DNA of 64,000 bases from CAWBVG01 sp963792175 (lineage in GTDB: Bacteria; Acidobacteriota; Vicinamibacteria; Vicinamibacterales; CAVVIG01), in contig CAWBVG010000037.1 of assembly GCA_963792175.1 (NCBI GenBank), forward strand, positions 47,069 through 111,068, written 5' to 3'. The notes beneath the pieces are model-generated. The model made no database searches. It saw only the letters and a program-made list of their open reading frames with translations, and was not told the DNA's origin. Below are positions 18,634 through 31,106 of this stretch, piece by piece. The translations under genes were made by a program, and so were the position numbers. The first letter of the stretch is position 1; each line of letters opens with the position of its first letter.

Positions 18634-20050
18634 ATGATTCTCGCGATTGCTCTTCTGCTGGCCACTCTCGTCCTCCGGGGCGCGAGCGCCAGCCGGCGGG
18701 TCCGCGGGAAGCTCCTCACCTCCTGTCTGCTCTTTGCGACGTCGGCGGCCGCGGCGGCGCTGATCGAGGTACGCGCCCCTGACGCCCCCGGTCGTCGACC
18801 AGATTCGGACCGTCAACCCGCTGCTCATCACATTCGGCGTCATCAACGTCCTCGTCGTCCTCGCGATCAACCCGTGGCGCGAGAACCGCGTGCCCGAGCA
18901 GTTCCCCACCATCGTCCAGGACGCGATTGTCATCGGCGTGTTCGCGCTGGCGGCGATCCTGTTCATGCAGGACAAGATTCTGGCGACCACGGCGGTCGGC
19001 GCGGTGGTGCTCGGCTTCGCGCTGCAGGACACGCTCGGGAACCTGTTCGCCGGGCTCGCGATTCAGATCGAGAAGCCGTTTCGCGTCGGTCACTGGGTGG
19101 CGATCGCGGGCACGGAAGGCGCCGTCACCGAAGTGACCTGGCGGGCGACCAAGATCCGGACCAAAGCCGGCAACTTCCTGATCGTGCCCAACAGCGTCGT
19201 CGCCAAGGAGACGGTCACCAACTTCTCGGAGCCGACACAGGACACGCTCCTCGAGGTGGAGGTGGGTGCCAGTTACGATGCCGCGCCGAATCACGTCAAG
19301 GCGGTCATCCGCGACGCGTTGTTCGACGAGCCGCTCATCGCCCACGACCGGCAGCCCGAAGTCTTGATCGCCGATTTCGCCGCGTCGGCAATCACCTACC
19401 GCGTGCGGGTCTGGACGAAAGATTTCGGCGCCGACATCTACGTGCGCGACCGAATGCGCACGCTGATCTACTACGCCTTCCGGCGGCACGGCATCGACAT
19501 CCCGTATCCAATTCAGGTGCAGCTGTCGGATCTGCCCCGGGCACCTCACGTCCCCGCGGCCGTGACGACGGGCGCTCTCGACGTCGTCAGCATCTTCGCG
19601 CCGCTCAGCAACGATCAGCGCGGCCGTCTGCTCGACGGCACCCGCGTGCTGGTGTACGCGGACGGGGAGGTCATCGTGCGCGAGGGCGCGCACGGCAACT
19701 CGATGTTCCTGGTGATGCGCGGAGAGGCGGTGGTGACGCTCGCGAACACGAGCGGCGAGGTCGCCCGGCTGCATGACGGCGATTTCTTCGGCGAGATGTC
19801 GTTGCTGACGGGACAGCCGCGCACCGCAACCGTCACCGCCGTGACCGATTGCCAGCTGCTCGAGATTGGCGTCGAGGCGTTCCGCCGGGTCGCGCTCGCC
19901 GACCCGGCGATCGTCGAGCAGGTCACCGCGGCCGTCGGGACGCGCCGCGCCGAGATGGACCAGCACCGCGCGGCGAGGACGACGGCGGCCGTTTCAGCGG
20001 AATCGCCGCACACCTTCCTCGCCCGCGTCAGGGATTTTCTGCGGCTCTAG
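18634..20050 (+). CDS. MscS-type mechanosensitive channel with C-terminal cyclic-nucleotide-binding domain
   Basis: About 470 residues. Hydrophobic N-terminal helices are followed, after a frameshift near 18775, by VNPLLITFGVINVLVVLAIN and the MscS pore and beta domain: ATTAVGAVVLGFALQDTLGN, GLAIQIEKPFRVGHWVAI and NFLIVPNSVVAKETVTNFSE. A cNMP-binding domain occupies the last 130 residues (SIFAPLSNDQRGRLLDG, GNSMFLVMRGEAVV, DFFGEMSLLTGQPRTATV). Known relatives are cyclic-nucleotide-gated MscS-like channels. GATAAT lies 6 nt before an alternative ATG at 18614, one base out of frame, so the start may be there. An adenylate cyclase gene lies about 1.2 kb downstream on the other strand. Confidence 0.87.
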
Positions 20051-20103
20051 CAGCTAGGGAGCGTCCACGCTGAATCGGGACTAGCTGCGGCCTGCAGACA
20101 CGA

Positions 20104-20146
20104 TCACGAAACCCTGCGTCTTTTTCGTGTCTTCGTGCCTTCGTGG
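20104..20146. repeat. CTTCGTG-type word repeat
   Basis: CACGAAACCCTGCGTC, TTTTTCGTGTCTTCGTGCC, TTCGTGG: dispersed word family, here between the MscS stop and the convergent protease stop. It could double as a terminator region. Confidence 0.5.
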
Positions 20147-20181
20147 CAATCCCGGCGGCACTGGTTCGTCAGGGATAGCGA

Positions 20182-21295
20182 CTAGGCGATCCCGCGCTTG
20201 AACTCCGCGACGTCTGCGCTGCTGACCGTGACTTTGACCGGCGCCGGATTGCTGCCGCCTTTCGCCGCGCGATCGGGACCGACGCCTCGCGACCCGCCGG
20301 ACGCCGACACCTGCGCCGACTCCTTCTCTGGGGCGACGGCCTGCTTCAGACCGCCGAGACCGAAGCCCTTCTTCTTGGGCTCCTCTTCCTTCTTCGCGTC
20401 GGCTCTCTTTCTTGTCGCCGGCTTTCGTGGAGCCGGTCAAGCCGGAGGCGCCGTCCTCGACGGTGGCGATGGCGGTCACCGGCGTCGGCTTGTATTTGAC
20501 GTTGGCCTTGTACCTGGCCTCCACGACCGCTCCGTTCCTGGAGCCGGCCTGCTTCCGGATCGCTTCGATGCGCGCCTGCATGTCAGGATGCGACGCGAAC
20601 AGGCCGTTGCTGGCCGGCTGATCCTTGTTCCGTTCGTCGAGGCGCGTGAGGAAGTCGGCGAGCTTGCCCGGCGCGTAGCCGGCCTTCTCCGCCAGGGTCA
20701 ACGAGACCTTGTCCGAATCCATCTCGTCGTTGCGGTCGAACTTGTTCTCCAGCACGATGTCGTAGGCCTTGTTCGCGATCTTGTCGAGGAACGGTCCGCG
20801 GCTGGACAGCGTCTCGTTCGAGCCGAGCTGGACCGCCTTGCCCTTTCTGATGGCGTTGACGGCATGCTTGTGCGCGACGTGTCCGACTTCGTGCGCCAGG
20901 ACGCCGGCCAGCTCCGCCTCGCTCGTGATCAGCCCGAGCGCGCCCCGCGTGATGTGCACAATCCCGCCAGGGGACGCGAACGCGTTGACGCCGTCGGTGT
21001 CGAGCACGATGAAGGTCCACGCGAGATTCGGCCGCTCCGACTGCTGGGCGAGCAGCGTCCCGACCAGCGTGACGTACTTGTGAATCGCCGGATCCTGGAC
21101 AACGCCGAACCGCTGCCGGATTTTCGCGCTGACCTGCTCGCCGATCGTGCGCTCTTCTTCCTCGGTCACGTTCAGGTCGTCGAACTTGCCCTTCGCGTCC
21201 TGAATCTTCTGCGCCTTGTTCAGGATGCCGCCCAACTGCGCGTGCGCCGGTGCGGCCACCGCCAGCAGCGCCACCAGGATCATCGAGTGCTTCAT
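20182..21295 (-). CDS. M48-family metalloprotease (exported)
   Basis: About 371 residues. Signal peptide MILVALLAVAAPAHA, then the M48 catalytic core: ASPGGIVHITRGALGLITSE, the zinc motif HEVGH in LAHEVGHVAHKHAV, and the third ligand region DRNDEMDSDKVSL. HPDMQARIEAIRK follows. A frameshift near 20405 in an A/G-rich stretch changes the end; the corrected tail reads AKKEEEPKKKGFGLGGLKQ and ends EFKRGIA at 20182. It probably works in periplasmic protein quality control, like BepA or LoiP. Its ATG overlaps the stop of the adenylate cyclase gene (ATGA). Confidence 0.87.
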
Positions 21296-23368
21296 ACGCG
21301 CGCCCCTTTATTCATGCCAGACACCATGCCGGCCGCCGGCCCGACGACTTCAAAAATCGCGACGGGATGCGTCTTGCCTTTCACGACGACGTCGCCAAGC
21401 GGACGGAATTCGTAGTCGCCTTTCAGCCGCTGTCGCGTGGCGTCGCTAATGATAATCCGCGTGCCAAATTCCTTGTTCAGCGACTCGAGCCGCGAGCCCA
21501 GATTCACCGCGTCACCAATCACGGTATAGCTCATGATCGCTTCGCTGCCGATATTGCCGGCGATCATCGGACCGGTGTTGATGCCGATGCCGATGTCGAG
21601 TCCGGAAATCCGCCCCTGCGTCCTTCCACCGCGCGTTCAGCCGGCCGAGCTCCGCGATCATCGCCAGCGCCGTCTGCACCGCGTGGTCGGCGTGGTCGGG
21701 GTCGTCGAGCGGCGCGCCGTAGAGCGCCATCACCATGTCGCCCACGAACTTGTCCAGCGTGCCTCCGTGCTTGAACACGAGATCGACCATGCTCGAGAAG
21801 TACTCGTTGAGCATGCCGACGATCTCGTCCGGCTGGCCCCGCTCGGTCACCGTCGTAAACCCGCGAATATCCGAGAACAGCACGCTCATCTCGCGGCGCT
21901 GGCCGCCGAGACGGGCCAGGCCCGGGTTGGCCATCAGCACGGCGTACACGTCCTTCGACACGTATCGGCCGAAGAGCTGTTTGACTCTCCTCTTCTCGCG
22001 GTCCTCGAAGAAGTACTGGTAGCCGACCCCGCCCAGGAGCGCGAACCATGATGCCAGGACGGGCTGGGTGAGGTTGAACCAGACGCCGTTGGTGAACAGG
22101 AACGTCGCCCACCAGGCCATGAGCGCCATGACCGCGAACGCGGCCAGTGTCGCCCACCACGCCGGCAGCAGCGCCGCCGCCGTGCCGACCACGAGCGCGC
22201 CGGCCACGACCGACACCACGCGAACCCACCCCGAAGCCGGGCGGATGAAGCGATTGGACAGGATGTCGTCCGCCACCGCCGCGTGAATCTGAATCCCTGG
22301 CATCTTGCCGTGTCCGAACGGCGATTCAAAGGTGTCGAGGAGTCCCGATGCCGTCGTGCCGACGAAGACAATCTTGTCGCGGAAGATCGACGGATCCACC
22401 TTCGGTGTCTCCTTCGTGAGCAGCTGGTTCTCCGACAGCAGCAGATCGAAGAAGGTGTAGGTGGGATACATGCGGCTCTTGATTTCTGCGTCGTTCGGCG
22501 GCGTCGACCGATTGGGCGCGTCGAGGAGTGCCGGACCGCGGAAATCGATGAGTGCCCACAGATGCCGCACCACGTCCCCTTCACGATCGACCTGGCGCCA
22601 CGTGAGCGGCATGCGCCGACTGCCCAGCCGGAGCGCCGTCCCCTCGAGTCGCGACGTCGGCGGGGCCGATGCCCGCGGCGCGCAGCGCCGCCGCCATCCC
22701 GAGCGACGGCAGCGCGCGCTGCTGCGCGCGGACGAACGGCGTCATGTGACGAAGGGGGCCGTCGGGGTCGAGGATGAACAGGTTATGGCCGAGACCGGCC
22801 GCGGCCTGCGCCAGCGTGGGCAACGGCGGCAGAATGCCTTCGCGCTCGAGAGCACCGCCGCTCTCGAGCCGGTAGCCTTGATCCGGCAGAACGGCGCCTG
22901 GCGTCGGCGGTGTCGTACGCCGCATCAGCGAGGAGCAGCACGTTGCCTGCCGCCTTGATTGAGTCGGCAAGCGCCTTGTCCGATTCCGCGCCGGACCACG
23001 TCGTACCGCCGAATTCGAATCCAGTGCCGAGTGTCGGCGTCGGTAAAGAGCACGTCGTATGCGACGACCTTGGCCGGCGCGCGCGCCAGGTAGTCAATGA
23101 GCATCGAGTGCACGGTGCGTGGCCAGGGCCATCGACCCGCGGTCGACTGGAGGTTGCGCAGCGAGGACTCGTCGATCTCGACCAGCGCGATGTCTTGCCG
23201 CGCCGTGTCAGGCCGCGCCGTGTGCGACAGTCGCCAGTCGTAGGTCCTGAGCTCGACCGCCTCGAGTGGATGGAGTCCACTGGTGAAGCGCGTGAACAAC
23301 AGATCGACGGCCAGGACGATGGCTGCCGCGGTGCAGCCAACGAGCAGGCCGGCAGAAGCTTTGCGCAA
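21292..23368 (-). CDS. CHASE2-domain class III adenylate cyclase
   Basis: Makes cAMP in response to an extracytoplasmic signal. From TTG 23368: membrane anchor (GLLVGCTAAAIVLAVDLLF), CHASE2 sensor (DIALVEIDESSLRNL, RWPWPRTVHSMLIDYL, DKIVFVGTTASGLLDTFESP), three membrane helices, then the cyclase: metal Asp in SVLFSDIRGFTTV, LDKFVGDMVMALYG, and SYTVIGDAVNLGSRLE with the Asn and Arg that stabilise the transition state. Lys in LDKF and Asp in IGDAVN favour ATP over GTP. Four frameshifts (about 23040, 22915, 22640, 21605) split it; every domain is present, so these are probably read errors, though a decaying gene is possible. Confidence 0.85.
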
Positions 23369-23470
23369 GGACCGGTTCTAGCAGTGGTGCCTAGGGAAGG
23401 CGCTCGAAGACTTCCGGCGCCACGCCCACCCGGCAAGACCGACCGCGGCCAGACCCCAGGACGCCCCGCT

Positions 23471-23698
23471 TCAACCAACGGCCGCGCCGGGTTTCGACTG
23501 GTCCGTGTCGAGTAACTGTCGATAGGTGTCCAGCGTCTCACGCGACTCGGTCGGCGCCGGCCGCGGACGGGCGCGCCGTTCCGGCGCCGGAATCCAGCGG
23601 CTGATATAGGCGAACGATTCCGAGCTGCAAATCGGACAGGTCTGCTGTTCGTAGACCTCGTCGCAGTCGAGGCAGAGGCGCGCGATATGGAGCTGCAC
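23471..23698 (-). CDS. Small zinc-ribbon protein of unknown function
   Basis: 75 residues with two cysteine pairs (ARLCLDCDEVYEQQ and TCPICSSESF) spaced as a zinc ribbon, followed by SRWIPAPERR and a Pro/Arg-rich tail. Start is GTG 23698: on the minus strand TATCAT (23710-23705) ends 6 nt before it and no Shine-Dalgarno sequence is seen, so it may be leaderless. Similar short proteins are, to my recollection, common in Acidobacteria. No function can be assigned. Confidence 0.65.
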   Translation of the reverse strand: MQLHIARLCLDCDEVYEQQTCPICSSESFAYISRWIPAPERRARPRPAPTESRETLDTYRQLLDTDQSKPGAAVG

Positions 23699-23900
23699 CC
23701 GACCATGATAACCGCCCGCCAGACCCCCGCGAAATAGACGCGTCGCGCGGCCGGTGCTCGCCGACTCTGCTCAACTGTCCGGCCAGGGTCTCTCCGGCGA
23801 GCCGGTCGCGTCCCAGGCGGCCAGCACCCGTCGCCGGGCGGCCACACCCGTCGCCGGGCCGCCGCTCCCATCGATTGGCGCCGGTCGGTCGCTGACCTGA

Positions 23901-24858
<958 letters not shown>

Positions 24859-24972
24859 GCGCCTCGGCCATCGCAAGCCGGATGCCGGCGCAGAAGTGCG
24901 CAATTGCCGCGCGCGGTGTTGCGTTTCGGACGCTCTGCGTGTGCGCGTCCCGTGCGTCGGTGTTCGGAAATG

Positions 24973-25368
24973 TTACAAGGACTGCGAGCCGCCAGGGTTC
25001 AGGAGCGCCCGGGTCACCCGCCGGATGTCGTCGAGGGACAGCGGCTTGTGCCACACCTGCGCGGAGAGGGTGCGGAGATCGCCGATCGTCGATTCGTCCA
25101 GCGTGGTCTCGCCGGTGATCAGGGCGACGGCGATGCTCTGGTTCGCCGGATCCTGGCGCAGCCGATACAGGAACCCGACGCCGTTGATGAGAGGCATCCG
25201 GAGATCGAGCAGGATCGCGTCCGGCCGCTCCTGCTTGACGTAGGCGAGGGCATCCTCGGCGCTGGCCGCCATCTGCACGGCGTACCCTTCCTTCGTCAGC
25301 ACCCGCGAATAGACCGAACGCAGCGCTTCATCGTCATCGACGACGAGAACGCGATGGGTAGGCGCCAT
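24973..25368 (-). CDS. Single-domain response regulator (receiver only)
   Basis: 131 residues consisting of one receiver domain: HRVLVVDDDEALRSVYSR, phosphoacceptor Asp in AILLDLRMPLINGVGFLY, the conserved Thr position in ALITGETTLD, and Lys in QVWHKPLSLDDI. No output domain follows, so it probably signals by protein contact. It is transcribed toward the diguanylate cyclase, 114 bp away. Confidence 0.9.
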   Translation of the reverse strand: MAPTHRVLVVDDDEALRSVYSRVLTKEGYAVQMAASAEDALAYVKQERPDAILLDLRMPLINGVGFLYRLRQDPANQSIAVALITGETTLDESTIGDLRTLSAQVWHKPLSLDDIRRVTRALLNPGGSQSL

Positions 25369-25463
25369 CGAGATACCTATCGGCTCGTCCCCGGCGGAAC
25401 TGAAGGGCGACCTCGACGCGGTCCGCTACGATCGAAGGCCCCCGGGCGACATCGTCCGCGGGT

Positions 25464-25838
25464 TCAGCGATCGGGGCCTCTGCCAACCACTCGGGCGTGG
25501 CTGAGCGCCTCGGCTCGAGCGCGCCCGTCCGGTCCGATGATCGACGCGTGAATGTCGTAGTCGCCGGCCGGCGCGCCGCGGCATTGGAACGTCATCACGC
25601 GCGGACTGTCTTCCCCATCGAGTTGCCGATCACTCGAGCAGCTGAACTCTTCCGACTGCGTGACGACATCGAGCGCGCGATTGTCCGGGTGACGTTCCAC
25701 GATCACGCGAATCACGAGATCGGAAGGCTCGAACGACACCGCCGGGGACACCAGGATCTTGAGTCGCAGCGGTGTCGCCGCTGCCCGCCACGCGATCAAC
25801 ATCAGCGCCAGGCTGATGACTGCGATAGTCTTTCGCAC
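25464..25838 (-). CDS. Secreted protein of unknown function
   Basis: 124 residues from GTG 25838, which follows a purine-rich GGGAGA about 9 nt upstream and opens a signal peptide (RKTIAVISLALMLIAWRAAA). The mature part has alternating strands (LRLKILVSPAVSFEPSDLVI, HASIIGPDGRARAEAL) like an Ig-like or macroglobulin-type fold, with two cysteines (EEFSCS, TFQCRG) able to form a disulfide. No family recognised. Confidence 0.55.
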   Translation of the reverse strand: MRKTIAVISLALMLIAWRAAATPLRLKILVSPAVSFEPSDLVIRVIVERHPDNRALDVVTQSEEFSCSSDRQLDGEDSPRVMTFQCRGAPAGDYDIHASIIGPDGRARAEALSHARVVGRGPDR

Positions 25839-25968
25839 GCACTTGTCTCCCACTTCGGTGGTAGACAAGGCAAGCGGCGTTCCGGCGATGGATCGCGGTC
25901 AACGCTAGGGAGCGGCCCCGAACCGGTGTGACGGGTGGGGCGATCGTCGCGACCTGCCGTTACAAAGG

Positions 25969-27926
25969 TCACGGGATCTGGGCCCTGCCCGGCGTGGTGT
26001 GGAGGACGTAGTCACGGATGATCAGACCGCACCGCGCCAGTGTGTGCGCGGCCTGGTCGAGTCCCTGGGCGATCGCCGAGGCGACGTGCAGCTCACGAAA
26101 GTCCGGGGCGTCGCGAATCAGACGTTCGCGGACGATGCGCTCGGCGCTGGCGACCTGATGCCGAAGCTCGGCCAGCTGATCGACGGTCGTCAGGAACTTC
26201 TCGATCTCCACCCGGGTTGCGGTGTGCGAGAGATCGCGAGCCTCTTCGAGACAGCGGACGTATTCGCGGGCGCTGCGGTTGACCAGCTCGGCGAGCTCCT
26301 CGAGCATCGAGATGCTCTTCTTGTCGATGTTCGGAGGCACGACCGTGAGCATGAACGCCGTGCCCTCGAGCGCATCGGCGACGTCGTCGGCCTGGGAGAG
26401 CAGGCGGCGCAGCCGGTAGCCGTCCGAGGTCTGATCGAGCATCCGGCTGGAACAGCCGCACGATCTCGTCGGCGCGCTCCTCGCAGTTCTTGGCCAGCTC
26501 GGAGACCCGGCCCAGGTCCGGGCGTTCTTCGCCGCGCTTCATGCGGGTCAACGCGTGGGACAGGTGGTCCGCGATCGTGGCCATCACCGCGGCGTGGTCC
26601 GCCGCCGCGCCGAGCACGCTGCGATCGGTCGAGCGCAGGTGCGTCAGCAGCTCGGCTTCGATTTCATCTTCGATCAGGCGCATCGAGCGGCCGCCGCTCA
26701 TGCCGGCGGAGACGATTCCCAGGACCGACATCAGGAACAGCCGCGCGGCGTCGGATCCGAGCAGCTCGTCGAGGCGGGCACCGAACCGCACTTGCGACGG
26801 CGTCGCCCGCTCGAGCGCGGTCGAGATCAACCGGACGTCGCCGGCCTGGAGGAACGCGTGGTGGCCGATGTTGTTGTCCGCGGCCCATCTCAGCAGCGCC
26901 ACCGCCTCGGAGTTCTTCACGAATCGCGCGAGTCGCTTGCGCGCCCGATTCCACTCCAGCAGGAACACCAGGCGCGAGCCGAGGAACGTCAGAAAGCCTT
27001 CGAGAGCGTCCTGATGAGGGGCGGTATAGGTGCCGACGCTCATCTCGTAGGTCGCACCGGCCGCAACCGACGGCGTCTCCCAGTGGATGTCGTGGGGACG
27101 CAAGAGATCGTGCAGGAAGCGGATGCGCGCACGGTGGATGTCGGTATAGATCACCGTGGCGGTGAGCTCGCGCACATGCACGACGAGGACGTGGACGTCG
27201 CTGCTGCCGAGATCGTTCTGGATCGTCAATTGATCGCTGTCGCGGGTCGCGGTCGTGCCCAGCCCCGGCCGATCGAACTTCAGCCGGCTGCGTCTCGTTG
27301 ACGCCGTTCATGAAGGCGTGCACCAGCGCGCGGTCCGCGGCGGTCAGGCTGTAGGTGGTCGCGCCGTCGACCGACTCGAGCGAGACGCTGCCGTTCAATC
27401 GATTCAGCTCCCACTGAAGATCCATGGCGAGCTGGTTGACGCTGTCGTGACCGTTTTCGGTCCGCCGCGCCAGCGACTCGATTGCCGCAGCGGTCAGCTG
27501 ATCGTCATGACACGGCGGTGCGCCGGCAATCTGTCGATCGACGCGGGCCTGGTAGATTTCGAATCGCTCGCGCATTTCCGGCCGCGCCGCCAGGGCCGCG
27601 CGCAGCGGCTGCAGCATCTGCCGCAGGTTGCCGAAGATCTGCTCCAGAATCAGGTGCGCGCCCGGGATGGAGATGACGTTGGCGCCGATCGAGCGACTCG
27701 CCGGGACAATCAAATCCAGGGCGGCGTCGGAGATCCCGCTCGCCTCGCGCTCGCCGCGCAACGTCGGCGCCGGATGATGCGGCGATTGCGCGTAGACGTG
27801 GGCGGCCTGCAGCAGCGACACGTCGTACTTCAGCTTGTCGCGCGCCATCAGGCCGCGATTGATCAGCTCGGGCAGGAACAGCCCCGACTCGCCGATTTGT
27901 TCGATGATGCCGATCTTTGGCGCCAT
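25969..27926 (-). CDS. Large protein with C-terminal PhoU-like (DUF47-type) helical domain
   Basis: About 650 residues in three frames (shifts near 27285 and 26445). The N-terminal half (MAPKIGIIEQIGESGLFLPE, GLMARDKLKYDVSLLQAAHV, NVISIPGAHLILEQIF) matches nothing I can name. The middle (VHVLVVHVRELTATVIYTD, LEGFLTFLGSRLVFLLEW) is mixed alpha/beta. The last 200 residues are helical and PhoU-like: RLRRLLSQADDVADALEGTA, SMLEELAELVNRSAREYV, LRHQVASAERIVRERL. DUF47 proteins often pair with phosphate transporters; none is adjacent, though CHAD and a metallophosphatase lie in the same island. Confidence 0.6.
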
Positions 27927-27944
27927 AGTGATATCGCTAGGGTG

Positions 27945-30312
27945 TCAGCGCCGGCCGCCGCCACGGAAGCCGCCGCCACCGAAGCCGCCGCCACCGAAAC
28001 CGCCGCCGCTCGGCCGGAAGCTTCCGCCGTCGAAGTCGCGGCCGGAGCGGATGTTGCTCCAGTCGTTCGTGCGCAATGCCCCCTCGTTGCGCGCGAACGA
28101 ATCGCGATCCAGTTGACTCGACGCCGGAAGCTGCGTCGATTTCTGAAGGTTGTTCCAGCCACCGCTGTCGTATTTCTGCCAGCCGCTGCCCGAATTGCGG
28201 TAGACGTTGCCATCGTGGCCGGCGTAGAGGTTGCCGGATGGCGTCTTGGCGACACCTGACGTCCCGACCGGCCCCACACGCGTCGCCGCTGCGCCGCCGC
28301 CACTGCCCTGCATCGTGCGGGTCGTGGCCCCGGTCAGGTTGTTGGAGACGTGCGAGGTGCTGGCCCACTGATCGCCGCGCTGCACCTGCGTCGTGCCCCA
28401 GCTGCCGTAGACACCCGCGCCCTGCCGCGTGGCGCCGAACGCGCCGGTGCGTGGGTTGAAGGCTTCCGCCGCGCCACGAGCGCCGTACGGTCCGTAGGCA
28501 ACGCCGCCGCGCGCCATTGTTCCGGTGCGCGGGTTATACGCGCGGCCGGCGGCCGCGCCACCGTACGGACCCCAGGCCGCTGCGCCTCGGGCGTAGGTGC
28601 CGGTCACCGGGTTATAGCGCGCGGCAACGCCGGCGCCGCCATACGGACCGTAGTACGCCGCCCCACGACCGAAGGATCCAGTCCACGGGTTGTACCAGGC
28701 GCTGTAGCCGTACGTCGGATAGTCCGGGAAGTACACCGGGACACCGCCGGCGAAGCCGAGGTAGGGGGGATAGTAGTAGCCGGTGCCCCACACCGCGCAG
28801 CCCCACCCGACCATCAGGCCGGTGTACGCGGCCGCCGCCGAGAACTCCACCCAATTCGGATCGTCGCCGGCATCGACGGTGACGAACGTCACGTTATACG
28901 CCGGCGAACTCGGCGGAATCTGATAGATCGCCGGCGGCACGGTATCGGTGACGCTCCACGGGCCGGCCGGCGCGTCGGCGATGAACCAGACACCCTGGTA
29001 ACACAGGTAGTACACGTTGTTGACTTCGAATACGTCCTTGTCGGTGTTGACCGCGAACGACACCGAGGTCGACGCGATCGGCTGGAAATTCGGTGCGCCC
29101 TGATAGGTGACGGTCGGTCCGGCGAGCGAGCGCGAGACGCGCGCGGTCTGCGGAATGTCGGCAATCAGGACGGCTTCCGCCGCCTGCGGCGTTCCGGGCA
29201 CCGACGCGAGGACGCGCGATCGCGGGTGATCGATCGGAATATCCTTGAAGGCGTCCGGCAGCGTCGGCGTGGCAAACGTCCACGGTCCAGTGAAGTCCGG
29301 CGCCGAGAACCAGCGCCCGGACACCAGGTAATAGATCAGACCCGACGATCCGACGCGAAACACATCGCTGTCGGTGTTGCTCAGCCACTGCAGGATCGTC
29401 CCGGTGACGTGCTCGTAGGCCGGAGCGCCTTGCAGCAGGATCAGTTCGGCTGGCCGCGAGCTCACAAACACCGTTGGCGCGCTACCGGCCGGTACCGCGG
29501 CGCCAGGAATCTCTGACTTCGCCGCAGTCCAGTTCTCGTTCGAGGGCAGCTGGCGGAAACTGGCCGGCAGCGGGCCCGCGGGCGTCCACGGCCCGCCCAC
29601 CGTCGCCGCCTTCAGCCAGAACTTGCCGTCGCGCAGGTACAGCGTGTCCGTCCCCTGCTGCCGGAACAGATCCCAGTTGGTATTGACCGCGAATTCGAGA
29701 TCGGTGCCCGCGATCGGATCCCAGATCGGCGCGCCGTTGATGTTCACGACCACGGCCGGCCTCGTGCTGTAGAACACGATCGGCGGATCGGCTTTGAGGT
29801 GGTCGTTGTTCTTCGGAATGATCTGGCTCTTGTCGATTCCGGCCAGCACGCGGTCGAGGGCGATCACCCGCTCGTTCTTCGGGATCGCATGGCTGATCTC
29901 GGCGACAATCTCCTGCATCTGCGCTTTGTCGAGCGTCGGGAAATTCGAGTCGGTGATCGTGAAGACCGAGAAATCGACCAGGCGATCGCTGACCGCCACC
30001 TTGGTCTGGGCTTCGGCGGTGACCGTGCCGAGCACCGGCTTGGTGGCGCCTGACGGCGTATAGGCCACCGCGGCGTACAGCGTCAGCTGCTTCTGGTTTT
30101 TCCACGCAGCAACCTGCGGTTGGTAGAGCGTCACGCTGGCGCCTGTCGGCGTGACGTACAGACTTCGGCCAGCCGCCGTCGATCGGTGGTGACGGCTTGA
30201 CGGCAGCGGGACGCGGTGCAGCGACGAGCGGCGCGACCGGCGCCAGCATCAGACTGCACACCGTCCCCAGGGCGACCTGATGGCGAACGAGACGAAAGCG
30301 AAAAGACATCAT
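27945..30312 (-). CDS. Large secreted Gly/Tyr-rich repeat protein
   Basis: About 788 residues. The ATG at 30312, six nt after AAGGA and overlapping the hdeD-like stop, starts a signal peptide (LGTVCSLMLAPVAPLVAA); a shift near 30165 leads into the main frame (VTLYQPQVAAW). The first 450 residues repeat an element of the form ...GAPxxxPIxGTxLxxxxNTxxDLF... then GxWFxAxxxxGPW (for example FAVNTNWDLFRQQGTDTLYL, YYLVSGRWFSAPDFTGPW). A segment near residue 480-590 has four copies of a YNPxTGxxARG...GPYG unit, and the tail is GGGFGGGG-rich. Similar proteins are labelled carbohydrate-binding family V/XII. Probably surface-exposed; role unknown. Confidence 0.7.
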
Positions 30313-30866
30313 GGCGTCCTTACGCATGGCGGAGCCGTTCGGACGTGCCGGCTGCCGATCGCGAACATCTCGGCGATCCCGGCGACCAGCAGATTGGCGC
30401 CGACCACCGTCCCAATCGCCCAGACAGAGCTGAGCGGCCATCCGTTGATGATGATCGCGCCGAGCGCCAGGGCGACGATTGCGGTCAGCAGTGTCGAGCC
30501 GGTGCGATGGCCCCCGGAGATATAGGCGATCAGGCCGATGACGCCTTCAGCCAGGAACACGAGGCCGATGACGAGGGTGAGGCTCGTGACGGCCCACATC
30601 GGCTGTCGGACCAGGACGAGACCGGCCGCAAAGTAGAGCAGACCGATGGCGATACTGCGGGCGGCGCCGGTCAGCGTCGAGACATGCCACAGCGACAACA
30701 TGTGCGCGAGCCCGCCCAGCATGAGGATCCATGCGAGGACGAGCGTGAAGCCGACTGATGTCGCGCCGGGGACCGCGAGCGCGACCAGCCCGAGCAGGAC
30801 CAGGAAAATGCCCTTGGCGACCGACATCGCGACTTGCGCTTTCGAAGGTGCCGTTTGGAACTCCAT
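30309..30866 (-). CDS. HdeD-family (DUF308) inner-membrane protein
   Basis: 185 residues with six hydrophobic segments, as in E. coli HdeD, an acid-resistance membrane protein: KGIFLVLLGLVALAVPGATS, LVLAWILMLGGLAHML, GLLYFAAGLVLVRQPMW, LVIGLVFLAEGVIGLIAYI, LLTAIVALALGAIIINGWP and VVGANLLVAGIAEMFAIG. ATG 30866 has an upstream AAAGGACGG. The stop overlaps the start of the next gene (ATGATG). Confidence 0.88.
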   Translation of the reverse strand: MEFQTAPSKAQVAMSVAKGIFLVLLGLVALAVPGATSVGFTLVLAWILMLGGLAHMLSLWHVSTLTGAARSIAIGLLYFAAGLVLVRQPMWAVTSLTLVIGLVFLAEGVIGLIAYISGGHRTGSTLLTAIVALALGAIIINGWPLSSVWAIGTVVGANLLVAGIAEMFAIGSRHVRTAPPCVRTP

Positions 30867-31106
30867 GACCGCCGTCCTTTCGTCGCGGCTAGATACACAC
30901 CAGCGTCTGCAACTCTCACACCCGGGGCTTTGCGCACCGAGTACACCCAGGGCGCTGAAGGAATCACCACCTGTTGTACGCACGTGACGGCAGGTCGTCG
31001 CTCGCGACGGCGCGGCACGTCGTTCGATGGACTACGGCCGCTGTCGAGCCGCGACTGTTTCAGGAACTGGTGATGCCCCCCGCGTTCGTAGTGATAGCGG
31101 GGACGA

